Shown: positions 20,812 through 32,710 of the stretch, one piece after another
Layout of the letters: each line of letters begins with the position of its first letter
Position numbering within the stretch: position 1 is the stretch's first letter
DNA from: Thozetella sp. PMI_491
Taxonomy: Eukaryota > Ascomycota > Sordariomycetes > Chaetosphaeriales > Chaetosphaeriaceae
NCBI GenBank assembly: GCA_021432635.1
Contig: MU270062.1
Coordinates: 124,001 to 188,000, forward strand
DNA: 64,000 nt
Reading direction: 5' to 3'
Notes under the pieces: model-generated
Told to the model about the DNA's origin: nothing
What the model saw: the letters and a program-made list of their open reading frames with translations, nothing else
Database searches by the model: none
Position numbers and translations under genes: made by a program

Positions 20812-22995
20812 TCATCTTAGGCACCCAAGCCTCCCATCTACGAGCCGTACTCGCTTACTGTATGCCTGTTTCTCGGCGTCGGCCATATCTTCAACGCTTC
20901 CTAGCACTGAACGGATCTCTTCCGTCGAGACCAGGAGAGTGGCAATCTCTGAATCCTTCAGCACTGGCGCCCTACACCTGCGCGTCATGGTCACGGTGAT
21001 GAGAAGGAAAACATAGCACAATAATATCTCTGCGGCTGGGAACGCAATCCATCCCCAACGCACATGAACATATGTCTCCGGCTGAAAGGCTGTGCCTTGC
21101 AGATAGGTGGAACCTGAGGCTGTTCGCATGCTAATGCCAGCTCCCAGTCAGCACGGCTCGCAGGAGCTATAGACTCTAGGGAATGCCGAACTCACCCATT
21201 TGACGCGCTGATTGCTATACCCTCAAAGTATCTGCTGATGTTCTCCAGCTGTTCGTCTGGCGATGTAATACTGTAGTCGTTGCCATAGATCGCCGGGAGC
21301 ACCACCGTAGAGATGGGAGAGCAGCTCGCGAGGTAATCATCCTGGGAGCCACCCCACGCGGTGAAGTCCATGGCCCACTTGTATAGCGATTGGAGCAGGC
21401 GTGCAGCGCCCTTCCTATTTATGGTGAAGTTAACTCCAGAGCCCAAAAAATCGCTACTGTCTGGATCAGCAAGCACGGTCTGCGCGTCGGGGAAGGGTAT
21501 CCGTTCCGCGTCGCACACGATCGGAGAGTCAGCCGTGTAGGTGCAGTTGTCCACGTCATTCAGCGCATGGTTACCCTCAACGCCCAGGGGCTTTGTTGAG
21601 CTTGAGAGGAGACGGGTAGATGAGTTTCCATTGACAACCTCGGTTTGGTAAGTATTCACGGCCATGTAGATCCGCACTTCCAGGGCCCGGAATGTCCACA
21701 TGCCTTGGTTCGACCGGTCATATCCACGGTACGAGACGTTCCCGGCCGTGCAGTAGATGAGAAACATGTGACCCAGCGTCGAAAAGTCTGACTCATCGTC
21801 ATCGTTGAACGCAAGAGAGATGTTGGAGGGCCACATGATATATGAGTAGGAGACGGGGGTGACCATCGAGATGCCATTGGGTAAGGAGGCATTGTACGCT
21901 GTCGTCCCTGGCGGCCGGATGCCCCGAAGCCAGAATCCTAAGCTCCAGTCTTTCCAGGTTGAGTTCGGTAGGGAGTGAATCTTGAGATAGCTCGTTACGT
22001 CTCGGACGTCGACGCCGAGCCCAAGGGAGCTATAATTGTCAAAGGTGCAGTTCCCCGAAGAGCACAGTGCCGGCGCATGCTCAACTGGCTTACTGATGTC
22101 GCTCTGCATCCCAGTCAAGAGCGCGTTGTTCAGTCCGTCATCATCTTTGCCAAAGGAGGTAGTGTACGGAACGCTTGCATAGCCTGGGCTTGCAACACTT
22201 CGGGATGGATAGGTGATGAGCTGCTGCGAGATCGGCGAGATGACGACGCTTATCACGGAGATCAGAGCTCCCAGACTGACGATCCTTCTGTGATTCTGTC
22301 AGCACTGGATTCTTTGAGGTCCCATCTGGCTTCATCTTACCTCGCGTCTAGGCTCTTCAAAAGCCCTAGGGAGCCCCAGACGCCCCGGCTGGCTGAGTCG
22401 AGAATCTGGAAATGGGCCAGAGGCTCTCCGTGCGGCGTGCTCTGGTATATATTCCACTTCCATTGGCTGATGGCACGCGTCACGGGAAGCATGTAGCATA
22501 CCTTAGACAAGGTGATGAAGAAGGCGACTAGGGTATTGAGAGTGATATTGATGGGGAACCCAGGCAGTGGTTGCTGGTCAAAGACTCGCAGGACTCCCAC
22601 GACGACTGCGGGTATTTTAGGTTTTGTAAGAAGCCGCTCAGGATCTCAATGGCCTACTCACCGAAGAAGAACACGAGACTAAGGGTGGAAAAGATTATCT
22701 CGGCGAACCATATCCTCCATAGGGACAGAACAGTCGGCGCCAGGATGCTTCCACGGGATTGGCTCATAGTTGACCTTGTGGTCAGAGCAGACAGTTGGGT
22801 GGTATTGATAGTTATATCATCGCCCGTCTTAGTACTCTCGTTCTTAAACGATGCTTCCCTAGGATGCTCGATCTCGGAGCTCCATGTCGAGCAGTCGACC
22901 CAGCTCTCCGTGGATCCAGCGGGTGTCGTGGGCTTCACAGTGGCATGTCTCTCAGCCATATTGCTAGTCGCTGGAAGACATGGCCCTTCCCACAT
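20812..22995 (-). CDS. DUF3176 multi-pass membrane protein
   Basis: Four exons on the minus strand, 22995-22662, 22605-22341, 22287-21196 and 21130-20812, give 669 residues (657 if the second ATG, at 22959, is used). Introns are 56, 53 and 65 nt, all GT-AG. Splicing joins SLVFFF to VVVGVLRVFDQQPLPGFP, LLKSLDAR to RIVSLGALIS, and ISASNG to MRTASGSTYLQG, which all read as DUF3176. Three membrane helices lie in the first 210 residues. A long extracytoplasmic domain with many N-x-S/T sites and Cys residues (CSSGNCTFDNYSSLG) follows, then a final helix (WIAFPAAEILLCYVFLLITV) and a short cytosolic tail. DUF3176 is a fungal-specific family without known activity. The gene converges on the propeller gene with only 104 bases between stops. 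Confidence 0.88.
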
Positions 22996-23988
22996 GAAAG
23001 CTACATCTTGATGGCTGTACCTATTATATCAAGTTTAATATTACGTGCTAGCGATGTAGTACATCCATATCCCGTTTCGCACGGCAGGATCACCCATCCC
23101 ACTGTGAGCTAGGTGCCACGAGTAGTGGCGGTGTTTCTAGACTGAGACATATCTCGGCCAAATGGCAAATGGGAAGAAAGTAAGGGAAGAAGGGTGTCAC
23201 TGCTGGCTGGCTTGACGAGAAACGAAACGGTGTACAGGGCTGACATGGAGTGGTACGAGGAGAGGGAGATGTCTCAACGACCCCCATTGGCCAGCCACTG
23301 ATCCGCAGCACACAGTGGTGAGGTGTCGAGAATTGCTGAAGAGACAGGTTACGTCTGAGCCGTTTCCTTAGCGGTTACCTTATCGAGAGACATCGGAAGC
23401 AACGAATCCTTCGTTGCGTAGTCGATTGACTCGGGGCGGACGTCCTCCAGTGCGAGAATACTCCACTGATCTACAGCTTCACAGAACTAGCAATTCAGAA
23501 GAAGGGAAATTTCTTCGTTCTCAACCGTAGAGTTAATAGTATGGGTCCGGTTCTCTAATTCAACCGGCGTGTGAACTCTCTGGAATGCTAGGGGGTGATC
23601 GAGAAGGAGACGACCAGCTATTTCCATTACAACCATCTTCGAGAACGTGTCACAAGAATCCGCCCAGTTACACGTGTTTCTCCCCAAGCGTAGCGCCTGT
23701 AGTTAAACTCCGCATGCCATCGACCAAGAGACTGCTGTCTTGTGTAACATTGCCTCCCTGCGGAGTCGACGATGCGTCAAGGACCTATGGTCCGCCACGC
23801 AACAAAGCAAAGGTGATCAACCCAAGTCACAATAGGCACATCAAGTTACTCCGTCCAGGTATATGTTTCACGCTCCGCCGCTTACAAAAGACCGACTCTA
23901 TTTTTTTCTCATTCGTACGCCATATGATCCTCATACTTGCAGTGACGAGTCGTGCGCCTGTCGACCCTGGTCTACCATCAGCCCATGC
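22996..23988. other. spacer, tRNA-synthetase 3' side / DUF3176 promoter
   Basis: No gene is recognised in this 1-kb stretch. It should hold the DUF3176 promoter (about 23000-23400) and the terminator of the synthetase gene. Confidence 0.45.
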
Positions 23989-26106
23989 CTAGGCCTTCTT
24001 GCCCACATCTTCCTTGAGCGGGACGATCCGGTTGAGCACGATGTGGTCCTCAGTGCTGTCTGAGTCAAGAGCCTACGTAAATTTTGTATTAGAAAATCTC
24101 CTCTTTCCTGTCCAAGTACCGAAGAGACTTGGGGGAGAGGACTCACAAAATAAGCGACTCGCATAGCCTGGAATCGCACGCTTTCTGGCCCGGTCTCGCC
24201 CTCTTTCTCGCCTTCAGCCGCTGGCCACGGCGCCCTCTTGCGCACTTCCTCAAACCCAGACTCGATGAGCGCATCCTTGTAAATGGTCTCGCTGTTAGGC
24301 GCGAGATCGTTCATAAACCCGCCCTCAACCGCTGCCGGCGTGTCGGACTTGAAGAGCGCGCTGTGGACGCGGACCTCTGCCTTGCGAGAGCCATCGGGGA
24401 CCCACTGGATGTAGGTCTTGGGCTTTTTGGTTTCTTTGTCAAAGACGGCGCGGATCTCAGTGATCTTGCCAGTCGTCTCGTCCTTGGTAAACGAGGTCGC
24501 CTTGATTGGGTATGGAGCCTGTAGGAGACCCACTGACTTGCCCGGGGCAAGGCGGAAGTAGTCCTTGCTGTCGACCTCTCGGAAGTCAGAGCGGTCGATA
24601 AATACCTTCTTAGTGAAGCGAAGCTTGTGCGAGCCCATGGCGGGATGCTTGGGTGAGAAAGGGATGTCTACGTCCTGCTCTTCCGCGTCTTCGATGATGA
24701 CCGGGACGGGGTCGAGCACGAGCATGAGGCGCGGGACCGTAGCCTCGAGATAGCGACGCACCGTCTGTTCGAAACGCGCGATCTGGATCACAGTCTGGGA
24801 CGTGGTGACGCCCAGCTCGTTGACGAACGCTAGGATGGCTCCTGGAGGCACGCCGCGCCTACGGATCGCCTTGATGGTGAAAAGCCGGGGGTCGTCCCAG
24901 CCACGTACAATATTCTCCTCGACTAGCTTCTTGAGACCTCTCTTGCTCATGATGGTGCCGCTGATGTTGAGGCGGCCGTACTCGCGCTGCATTGGCTGGA
25001 AATCCACCAGGAGTTTGTTCAGCCACTCATAGCTCTCCCTCGATAGGATAAACTCGGTGGTGCACAAGCTGTGCGTGATGTTCTCGAAGCTGTCACACAA
25101 ACAGTGCGTGAAGTCGTAGGTAGGATAGATCTTCCACTGGTCACCAGTCCGGAAGTGTGGGCGCTGCTCCTTGGGAATCCGATATGCGGCCAGATCCCAC
25201 ATCTGGGGGTTGGGGTTCTCAATGTCCTGCTTCATGCGCAGGAAGGCGGCCTTGGGCGGATATTCCCCATCCCGCATGGCGCGGAATTTCTTGAGGTTTG
25301 TCTCAACGTCCTGATTGGCATGCTCGCATCGGTACCGCGGGGTGGCGCCCTCCTCTCCACCGCGCTGTAGCTTGATCTGGGTGTCGTCACAATGGCAGAC
25401 ATAGGCGTTGCCCAGCTCGATAAGCTTCTCGGCGAGATCATAGAGCTTCTGGAAGTTGTCGGATGAGTATGTAATCTTGTACGGCGTGAAGCCCAGCCAC
25501 CGAACCGTGTCCTCGATCGCGGTGAAGAACTCCTCCTCCTCGGCGTCTGGGTTCGTGTCGTCAAATCTGCGTGTGTCAGTTCGGGCCGGAGTCGGGAAGG
25601 AGAAGATCGTTCAAGGGGGTTATATATACCTAAGAATCTAGCCAGTTGTTAGTCGCAAATCTATGTAACCCTAGATCTTCGGGACCAGAAAAGAGATAGG
25701 GGGTGCAGAGGTTACGCACAGTCTTGCCTCCGTGGTACCGCGCGAAGCCAAAGTTGACAGCAATTGCCTTGGAATGACCCAAGTGGAGGTAGCCGTTCGG
25801 CTCGGGCGGAAATCGGGTGATGACCTCCTTTTCTGGGCGCTCCCTGAAGACCTCGGCCAGGAAGCCCTGCTTGAACATGGCATCTGGGTCGATAGAGGTC
25901 TCCTCGGCCCTGGGTGGCTTCGCGGTCTGCGCTTTCTCAGTGGCGTGGCCGGCGGGAGCGGCGGCTTCCTTAGCCTTGTTGGCCGCCGCAGCCGCCTTCT
26001 TTGCACGCTTCTGGGTCCGCTTCTTGAGCTCGTTCTTGGAGACCATCTCACCCGTCTCCTCGTCGAGGAACAGCTTGGCTGTGCCTTCGGTGATGGCGTC
26101 CGCCAT
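23989..26106 (-). CDS. GLN4: glutaminyl-tRNA synthetase, cytosolic
   Basis: Four coding exons on the minus strand, 26106-25720, 25637-25630, 25566-24147 and 24072-23989, give 632 residues. The enzyme charges tRNA-Gln with glutamine. The class I signatures are present: HIGH-type HLGH in [13 protein letters not shown] near residue 108, and KMSKS-type MSKRG near 337. The N terminus has a lysine/alanine-rich appendix (about 20-80) and lacks the long yeast-type N-terminal domain. The second coding exon is only 8 nt (ATTCTTAG). It is needed to give GGKTILRFDDTNP, because the LRFDDTNP block is nearly invariant in this family and no single intron produces it. The introns around it are 82 nt (GTGCGT...GCTAG) and 63 nt (GTATAT...CGCAG). 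The last intron (74 nt) adds a 27-residue tail that ends GKKA. Confidence 0.93.
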
Positions 26107-28520
26107 TGTTGCAGCTTTTTTGCTTCGATTGGGTCGTTCTCGGTGGGGAATGGTTCTCTGGGGGGGTATTTCGTGGTCTCCAAGACCGCCTTGAGATTGG
26201 GCTTGGGTATTGGGAATCTCTGGGGGGAGGTAGAATTTTGATAGAGATGACCGTTCGCCTTTTCGATAGCTGTCCGTGTGAGTCAAGGACCAGCCGTGTT
26301 GTTTTAGGGTGTTCCAAGGAGGGGCACAGAGGCCCGAGGGGCAATTGCTTATCCGATAACAGATAAGGAGTGGACCGTGCGCACGTGGCTGTTACACTTC
26401 CGCTTGTGCGAGTCCAGGCCAAGGTGGGGCGGTCGAACCATCACCAGAAGTCGAGAAGATAGAACGGCATTTTAAGACTGGGTATTATAATTAGAGGGAG
26501 GTCTTTTTTTTTTCTTTTTTTTTTTTAACTCACAGACAAGCTGCGCGGACATGACGCCTCCCCCAAATCAAAGTAGCTACCTACCTACACGCTTCCAAAG
26601 TCAAAGAGAGCAACGAGATAAAGCCCACTGTGAACTACACTAGGCACTGCGAGCTTTATTCGCCCTAGTTCTTCCTTAGAACCACTCGGACACTCGCTGG
26701 GACGACGTTGGAATGGCCTGACCTTTTCGCAATCCGTCCAAAAAACACCATGCGGCAATCACGCATCGCTGTTTACATTTCTCTAAATTTATGACGGGAG
26801 CCGATCTCGGTAGCCTCGGCCCGAAACCCATACCCCAGCGCTGGCCGGCCCAAGAGACCATCTAAGCCACTCACTCGTACGGCACTCGTAGGGCCGGCAA
26901 TGGAGCGACAGACATCCGTACCAAGCTTGCGCCGAGCATCCATGGTTGACGTGCTGCCATCCTTGCATGCCCTCGGGCTAGCCCGCACCTGCCTTAAGAA
27001 GTAAAACTCTGCTATTCAGGGTGCAAAAGACCCTGGCACCGTTCGTTTCATCCGCGCAAGTATTTGGGCTCAGCAATCCGGGTTGATGGCGTCCAGTCCA
27101 GGGTCGCCGCTGAGGTGGTGTGGTGTGGGTGGGGAGCGGAAGGGAGGGCCGACCAAGAAGACCCTGATTCTTTGTGCTGCCCCCTCCTCCCTCGTGAGCT
27201 CCAAGAGTTCCTGAGGAAGGGCAGCTGCCGCTGCCCCGCGCATCGCGGATGGTCTCGGAAGCCCTCCCTGACAAGCTGAAGAGTGACGGCCGCGACTCGT
27301 TAGCTCGATGGGTAATGATGTGTTTTCCAGTGCCGATGCCCCGTAGAAAATGGCTGCGCCCTCGTGCGAGTTACGTCTCCTCTGGGCTCCTGGGGGGCGC
27401 CTTCCGGAGCTTACTTCGTAGGTACACGCAAGAGTGAGGCTGGCGTCCTGGCGGGGGGTTCCATCCTCCCCCACAGGCGTCGATCTGTGTGGCTGCCACA
27501 GGTGGCTTGCGGGCGTTTCCTGCGCGTACTGGACCGCTGTGGACCCGCTCACCAGCCATCCCAGGGCCGCTCTTCTGCACGCCCGGGGCGCCCAAGCGCC
27601 TTAGTCCCGAGTGGGAAACTTGGTGTGCCGACACTTGGCGAGTGCGGTGTCGTCATCCCGCTCCACCAGAGCAGAGAACAGCAGCTCCCGGGGCGCTCGT
27701 GACAAGACTGAGCGACCCATCCGAGCAGCTTCGAAGGAGAGGGTTCCCTGCACGTCTCTGATCGCCCGTCGCAACGAGCACCAGCAATCCCCGGCACCCT
27801 TCGCGCGCCCACCGCCCCGGCGACTAAACACTAGCAGCAAACTCGGCGCCCCGCGCATGTCGCGTTGTGGACGACTAAGCGAATCCAAGCCGTAGCACCT
27901 GCCCAAAGCCCAGCTCTTGGGCCCCGGTGAAGTATTTGATCCTCGCCGTCCGCGCCCAAGTAGCCCCTCCATCCTCTTCCTACACACCACTCACTCACCC
28001 ACATCTCCCGGCTTCGCGGCGGCGGCCATACTCAATAATTCACCGTCGTTGGCGCCCTACCTCTGGTAATACTTAATTTCGTGTAATCGGGCCCATCTCA
28101 AACCTGTCCGTCTCTGCGCAAAGAAGGCCAGCCCGCAGAACAACCGTCCCATCCCATTTTCGCGCCCAAGCTTCACGAGACGGCGAAGTGAAACAGCTTT
28201 GCGTTGGCCCCAGAAAGCCCACTCCCAGAGGTATGCAAATCTAAGACGTCCGGCAACCAGTGCTCCCAGACACTTGGCAGCAATTCTTTTATTATGCCTC
28301 CACCCCCCCGGATGCGGCCGTTTGTCGCATTCTCGTGATGCCTTGCTGAAACGTCGGTTTTTGTTTGTCTCGTAGTCTCGGATATAAATGCGAAGAGACA
28401 GCTCCTAGGAAGAACGCAAACCGATCCCTGGCCCATTCACCACTCCTAGCCAGTCGCCTACGCAGCACCGTAGCTCTTCTTTTCGCAACAAGCCAGCCCT
28501 TCTGGGCGAGCAACATCCCG
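26107..28520. other. 2.4-kb divergent spacer
   Basis: Lies between the synthetase gene (minus) and the SUR7-like gene (plus). It holds a T10-C-T14 tract at about 26505-26530. Several open frames up to about 160 codons occur at 27.0-28.0 kb on both strands, but they overlap each other, are rich in R, P, G and S, and have no family wording, so I do not call genes. Promoters of both neighbours must lie at the two ends. Confidence 0.45.
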
Positions 28521-29407
28521 ATGGCGGTCACCCGTAAGTCGCACGTCTCTTGCTGTTGCTAACTATATAACCTTACTGACCCGGCCTCTCAGATGCTTCC
28601 ATTGGCCTCATGGGCCTAACGTTCATCTCAGGCTCTCTTGTCTTGCTCTGGTTCGTAATCCTGTCGGGCGTCGTCAATACCGCACCGCTCGACAGCACTT
28701 ACTTCTTGCGCGCCTCGACCAACGGCATATCTGGCGCGCGCTCCGTCACGCAATGGACCTACTTCTACATCTGTGGTGACGGCAACACGGACTGCGGCCC
28801 GGCGGTCGCCGACCTGCCTATCGGCTACGCCTGGTCCGGCAACCCGCGCAATGCGCCGGCCGAGCTTGTCGGCGACTTTGGCGGCGGCACCACAAGCTTC
28901 TCCTACTGGTACATGTGGCGCTTTGGCTGGGTCTTCTACATCCTCGCCCTGTTCTTCGAGGTCCTAGCCTTCTTCACCAGCTTCCTCGCCTGCTGCGGCC
29001 GTCTAGGGAGCGCTGTTAGCGGCCTGGTCAGCATGCTCGCGCTGGTGGTGTACACCGCCGGGGTCAGCTTGATGACGTATGTCTACCCTATCCTTCTTAC
29101 TTCCGCCCCTCCGCTCTCTTTCCAGTGCTCTCGCGGATAAGCAGGCTAACGCAACCGCAGCGCGACGTTCGTCAAGATGCGCGACGCCTTCCGTGCTGAC
29201 GGCCGTGAGGCCGAGATTGGTCAGTACGCCTTCGGCTTCAGCTGGGGCGCCTGGGTAGCGCTGTTTATCGCAACGATGCTCTTCTGCATGGGCACCCGCG
29301 GAGACGGCAGCAGCCGAGGCTGGGGTCGCGCGAGGAGGAGGAGGAGCACCCGAAGCAGGCAGTCGTTTGATGTGAACGGTCGGCGCGTCAAGGAGGAGTA
29401 CCCTTGA
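28521..29407 (+). CDS. SUR7/PalI-family four-helix membrane protein
   Basis: Three exons, 28521-28533, 28593-29076 and 29161-29407, give 247 residues. The first exon has only 13 nt (MAVT plus one base); its GTAAGT donor and the CTGAC branch site before CTCTCAG join it to HASIGLMGLTFISGS. Four membrane helices are seen: about 6-30 (LMGLTFISGSLVLLWFVIL), 105-130, 135-160 and 195-215. Between helices one and two lies an extracellular loop with QWTYFYICGDGNTDCG, which matches the W-x-Y-x-x-C loop of SUR7/PalI proteins. Such proteins sit in plasma-membrane eisosomes (SUR7) or sense ambient pH (PalI). The short Arg-rich cytosolic tail fits SUR7-like members better than PalI, whose tail is long. No operon-like context applies. 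Confidence 0.87.
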
Positions 29408-30520
29408 ATCTAATCGGTCGGACCGCCTATATGGTTCCCAGGATAAGAGGAGATTGGAGAGCGACCTGCATACTGCGTCTTATTATTGATACCGAGCTGC
29501 TAGCCACCATATTCGAGCCGTTGTCTTCCGGAAGATGGATGTGCATAGTTTGGACCAGAGGAAGACATCACGACGGCAGATGGATCTCAGGGATTGCAGA
29601 AATCACCGAAACTATCAGGCTTGTAGATATGCACATGCCCTGTTCTATGCAAGAAGAAATAAAAAAAACCAAGATATTAACATACTTATGGCCAAACTGT
29701 ACACAAATACGATCTTTCACTACCCAAGGCGAGTAGCATTCTAACCAAGGCTCGGAGTGAGAACAACAGAGAAGGCATCGAGAGGAACAGTAGACTTGGT
29801 TCTTGGCCACTTGCATAGCCTCTACTTTCTGTCTCCTGTGTATCGACAGCAGCCAGCCAAATTGAACCCCGACCGGCAACTCCCGACCCTACCCTCTCCG
29901 ATCACCACCATCCCTTGTAATGCAAGCCAAGCCATACGAGGGCCCCAGATCGTGGAAACGCAAGATACGCACAAATATTCCGCCTGTGAAGGCGATCCCG
30001 AAATCGTGTACTTGGGACGCCGTATATGAAAATGCCCGCCGACCGCCCCTTCCCATGTGTTTCTACCTTCGCACCGCGCAGATGCAACTTTAGAGGCGGG
30101 CAGGACGTAGGAGACCGAGCGAGACAAATGAAATGATGATGGCTATGCCGCGCGGCAGGGTGAGATGGCAGCGCCGCCAAGAGGGAAGGATAACATTGGT
30201 TGACTAGGAAAAACAAGTAGAATGCCCCCCCTTACCCAAAGTTTCATCGCATGAGATGCAGTCTTTGTCCTTTGTCTGTTGTGTGCCTTCTGGTCTACAA
30301 AAAGACAGCCAGCTTTTCTTTCCACCTCATGCAGGATTGGTCGTTTCCGTCATGTCTGTAATGTCTAAATGTTGCTCGTCATGCATGTCTGAAAGTTGTG
30401 GATGGTGGCCCGGGCAAGGCGTAGGCCAGCTCCGCGCGGCCCTGGCCACCGAGGGAGCAGGCGGCCTTCGCGTCCCCCTCGGCCCCCCCTTATATCGGCT
30501 GTCCTTCGTGCAACCCTGCT
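29408..30520. other. convergent 3' spacer
   Basis: Lies between the 3' ends of the SUR7-like gene and the MAPKK gene. It is A+T-rich around 29640-29740, where polyadenylation sites are likely. No gene is recognised. Confidence 0.45.
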
Positions 30521-32710
30521 TCAGTGCGCCTCGGCAGCGCTGATCTTGAATCTATCCACTGTCGGGCTGGCGAGCGGGCTCAGCTGGTCAAGCGGCGCTG
30601 CGTGTAGCGCCGGCCGCTCTTTCTCGGGCGGACTTAGCACTTCGCCCTTGGCCTTCCTGTCCAGGACACTGCGCACCCAGTCAGCGACCTCCTTATCGCC
30701 GGCGGGAGTACCGTCCAGGTCCAGTGCGCCGACCCCATCAGTAAGGCTGCCGTCGGCGGCCGCGTCTTCACCCTCAGCATCCTCGCTGATGGTCTCGGGC
30801 TGGGTCAGTGGCTTGATCCAAGGGTGCGTAAGCAGCATCGGATACGTGTGCCGCTTAATAGGGTTCTTGTTCAGGCACGACTTGACAAAGTCCCGAGCCG
30901 TGCTGGAGTAGCCCTCGCTGGGGAGGTCAGGCGGATCGCCTTCCACAATAGCCTGTGGAAAGTCAGTACGGACCTCGCTGCGAGGAAAAGAAGCGGAATG
31001 GGGGGGGGGGGGGGGGGGGAGGTAAAGAAGATCAGTAGGACGTACGCTCAGCTGGCTGAAGATGGTGCTCGATACCTCGGGCGGGTACGGGTACTGCCCC
31101 ATGGCGCACTCGATGATGGTCAGGCCCAAGCTCCAAATGTCACTCTGGACGCTGTACGTGCCGATGGCGGCGCCTCCGACAGTGCTCATGCCACCACCGC
31201 TAATCCGCTCTGGGGCCATGTAGCTCTGGCATCCGATGTTGGTTTTGGCGATGCTCGCCACCAGATTCCCGCTTACGCCGAAGTCGCAGATCTTGACCTG
31301 GCCCCGCGTGTTGGCCAAAATGTTGGTGGGCTTGACGTCCCGGTGGATGATATTGTGATCGTCCTTGAGTGACTTGAGGCCCATGATGGTGGCATACGTA
31401 ATCTTGCGCAGAATGGGTTCGGGGATGCCTCCGGCGTACAGCTTGTCGATGCTGCCGCCGTCCATGTACTCGATGCACATGTATACTGCACCTTCCTGGT
31501 AAAAGGCGCCGTAGAAATCGATGATGTAAGGCGAGACACACTCGTGGAGGATGACGAGCTCCTTGAGGATCGTGGTGAATTTGGCCTCGTCGAGCTCGAG
31601 CCGGAGCTCCTTCATGGCCATGACGATGCCCGAGGTGGTGCTGTCGTTGGACGGCGAGAGAGGAGACGAGTCGGCTGTGGAACCATCCTTTTCGGAAGCG
31701 TTCGAGGACTGCCGCGAGGGCGCTTTGAACTGGCTCAAGCCCTGCCCGAAGCGCGGGACTCTTGACCGGGAATGTCGCACCTTGTACACCGTGCCATAGT
31801 TGCCCTTGCCTAGCTCGTCCAGGATCTCGACCTCGTCAAGAGAGATGGAGAACGTCTTGCCGTTAGCGAAGTTGACACCTGTCCGCGTGATAGTGGCGGC
31901 TCCCTCGAATGTGATCCAGCCCTTCTCGGAGTCGATGTACTGCTTGAAGTCGCTGAGCTTTGAGCCCCGCCCCTCGCCGTTGATAGCGGCTTTTTGGTCA
32001 CCTCCATTCATGTCAGATAGCTTGGGGGTCGCTCGGCCGGTGCCAGGCGGGCCGCCGGGGAGCCCGCCGAGCTTCATGGCTCTCCGCTCGCTTAGGCTGG
32101 GGCCCTTGCCCGTCCCTGCAACGCTGGGCACGGCGGGTGATGACCTAGGGAAGCCGTGTGGCAGGGGCCGGCCTAAGTGGGCGATGCCACCCGGGATGCC
32201 GCCGGGCATTCGCAAGTTGGCTGGGACGCCGCCGGCCAGCCCACCGGCCAAGGCACCAGTCGGGTTGAGGCCTCCGATCGGTGACGGAGCTCCGCCTATG
32301 GGCGAGCCGCGGCTGGCGGCGGCCCCGGTAGACTGCGTGCTAAGCGGCGGGCGACCTGACCGCTGCTGCTGGAGGGCCCGGGCTTTCGCCATTATGTCCA
32401 GCGGTAGGCTGGTCGCGCTCGGTGGCGGTCGCCGGGCATTGCTGAGAGTGCCGGTGACGGACGAGCTAGCACTCATGGACGAGATGCTCTGGGGTTCGGA
32501 GACGGTCCGCAAGGAGGGTACCCGGCGTGGGAGGTCGCCTTGTGACGCGGCGGAGGGAGAAGACGATGCAGATCCGAAGGGCGGGTGGTCGGAATTGGAG
32601 CTCGGCGGCCCCAGCGGTGTGCTGGCTTCTGAGGAAGTGTACATTCCCGGCGACCCGGGCGTGCTGTCATCGTCCGGCGTGACCGGCGGTTCTGTGTGGT
32701 AGTCGGACAT
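30521..32710 (-). CDS. PBS2: MAP kinase kinase of the HOG pathway, Pbs2 type
   Basis: Two exons on the minus strand, 32710-31046 and 30952-30521, give 698 residues. The first 290 are Ser/Pro/Gly-rich and likely disordered, as usual for Pbs2, and should hold docking sites. The kinase domain runs from about 296 to 600: glycine loop GKGNYGTVY (near 303), AMKELRL lysine, HRDVKPTN catalytic loop (near 455), DFGVSGNLV, and activation loop SIAKT, in which Ser and Thr are the MAPKKK phosphorylation sites (near 486-490). IGCQSYMAPERI and SSTIFSQLSAIVEGDPPDLP match Pbs2/Os-5 proteins rather than other fungal MAPKKs. It relays osmotic and oxidative stress to the Hog1 MAPK. The 93-nt intron (GTACGT...CACAG) contains a run of 20 C on the coding strand, is a multiple of three and has no stop, so unspliced message would stay open. 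Confidence 0.95.
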   Translation of the reverse strand: MSDYHTEPPVTPDDDSTPGSPGMYTSSEASTPLGPPSSNSDHPPFGSASSSPSAASQGDLPRRVPSLRTVSEPQSISSMSASSSVTGTLSNARRPPPSATSLPLDIMAKARALQQQRSGRPPLSTQSTGAAASRGSPIGGAPSPIGGLNPTGALAGGLAGGVPANLRMPGGIPGGIAHLGRPLPHGFPRSSPAVPSVAGTGKGPSLSERRAMKLGGLPGGPPGTGRATPKLSDMNGGDQKAAINGEGRGSKLSDFKQYIDSEKGWITFEGAATITRTGVNFANGKTFSISLDEVEILDELGKGNYGTVYKVRHSRSRVPRFGQGLSQFKAPSRQSSNASEKDGSTADSSPLSPSNDSTTSGIVMAMKELRLELDEAKFTTILKELVILHECVSPYIIDFYGAFYQEGAVYMCIEYMDGGSIDKLYAGGIPEPILRKITYATIMGLKSLKDDHNIIHRDVKPTNILANTRGQVKICDFGVSGNLVASIAKTNIGCQSYMAPERISGGGMSTVGGAAIGTYSVQSDIWSLGLTIIECAMGQYPYPPEVSSTIFSQLSVRPTDLLYLPPPPPPHSASFPRSEVRTDFPQAIVEGDPPDLPSEGYSSTARDFVKSCLNKNPIKRHTYPMLLTHPWIKPLTQPETISEDAEGEDAAADGSLTDGVGALDLDGTPAGDKEVADWVRSVLDRKAKGEVLSPPEKERPALHAAPLDQLSPLASPTVDRFKISAAEAH

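Noticed and set aside
27070-27552. Minus-strand 160-codon frame in the spacer left of the SUR7-like gene
   Set aside because: It overlaps equally long frames on the other strand, as expected for GC-rich non-coding DNA, and has no recognisable domain.
31800-32702. Plus-strand 300-codon open frame opposite the MAPKK N terminus
   Set aside because: It is a shadow of the low-complexity, GC-rich N-terminal coding region of the MAPKK and has no domain of its own.
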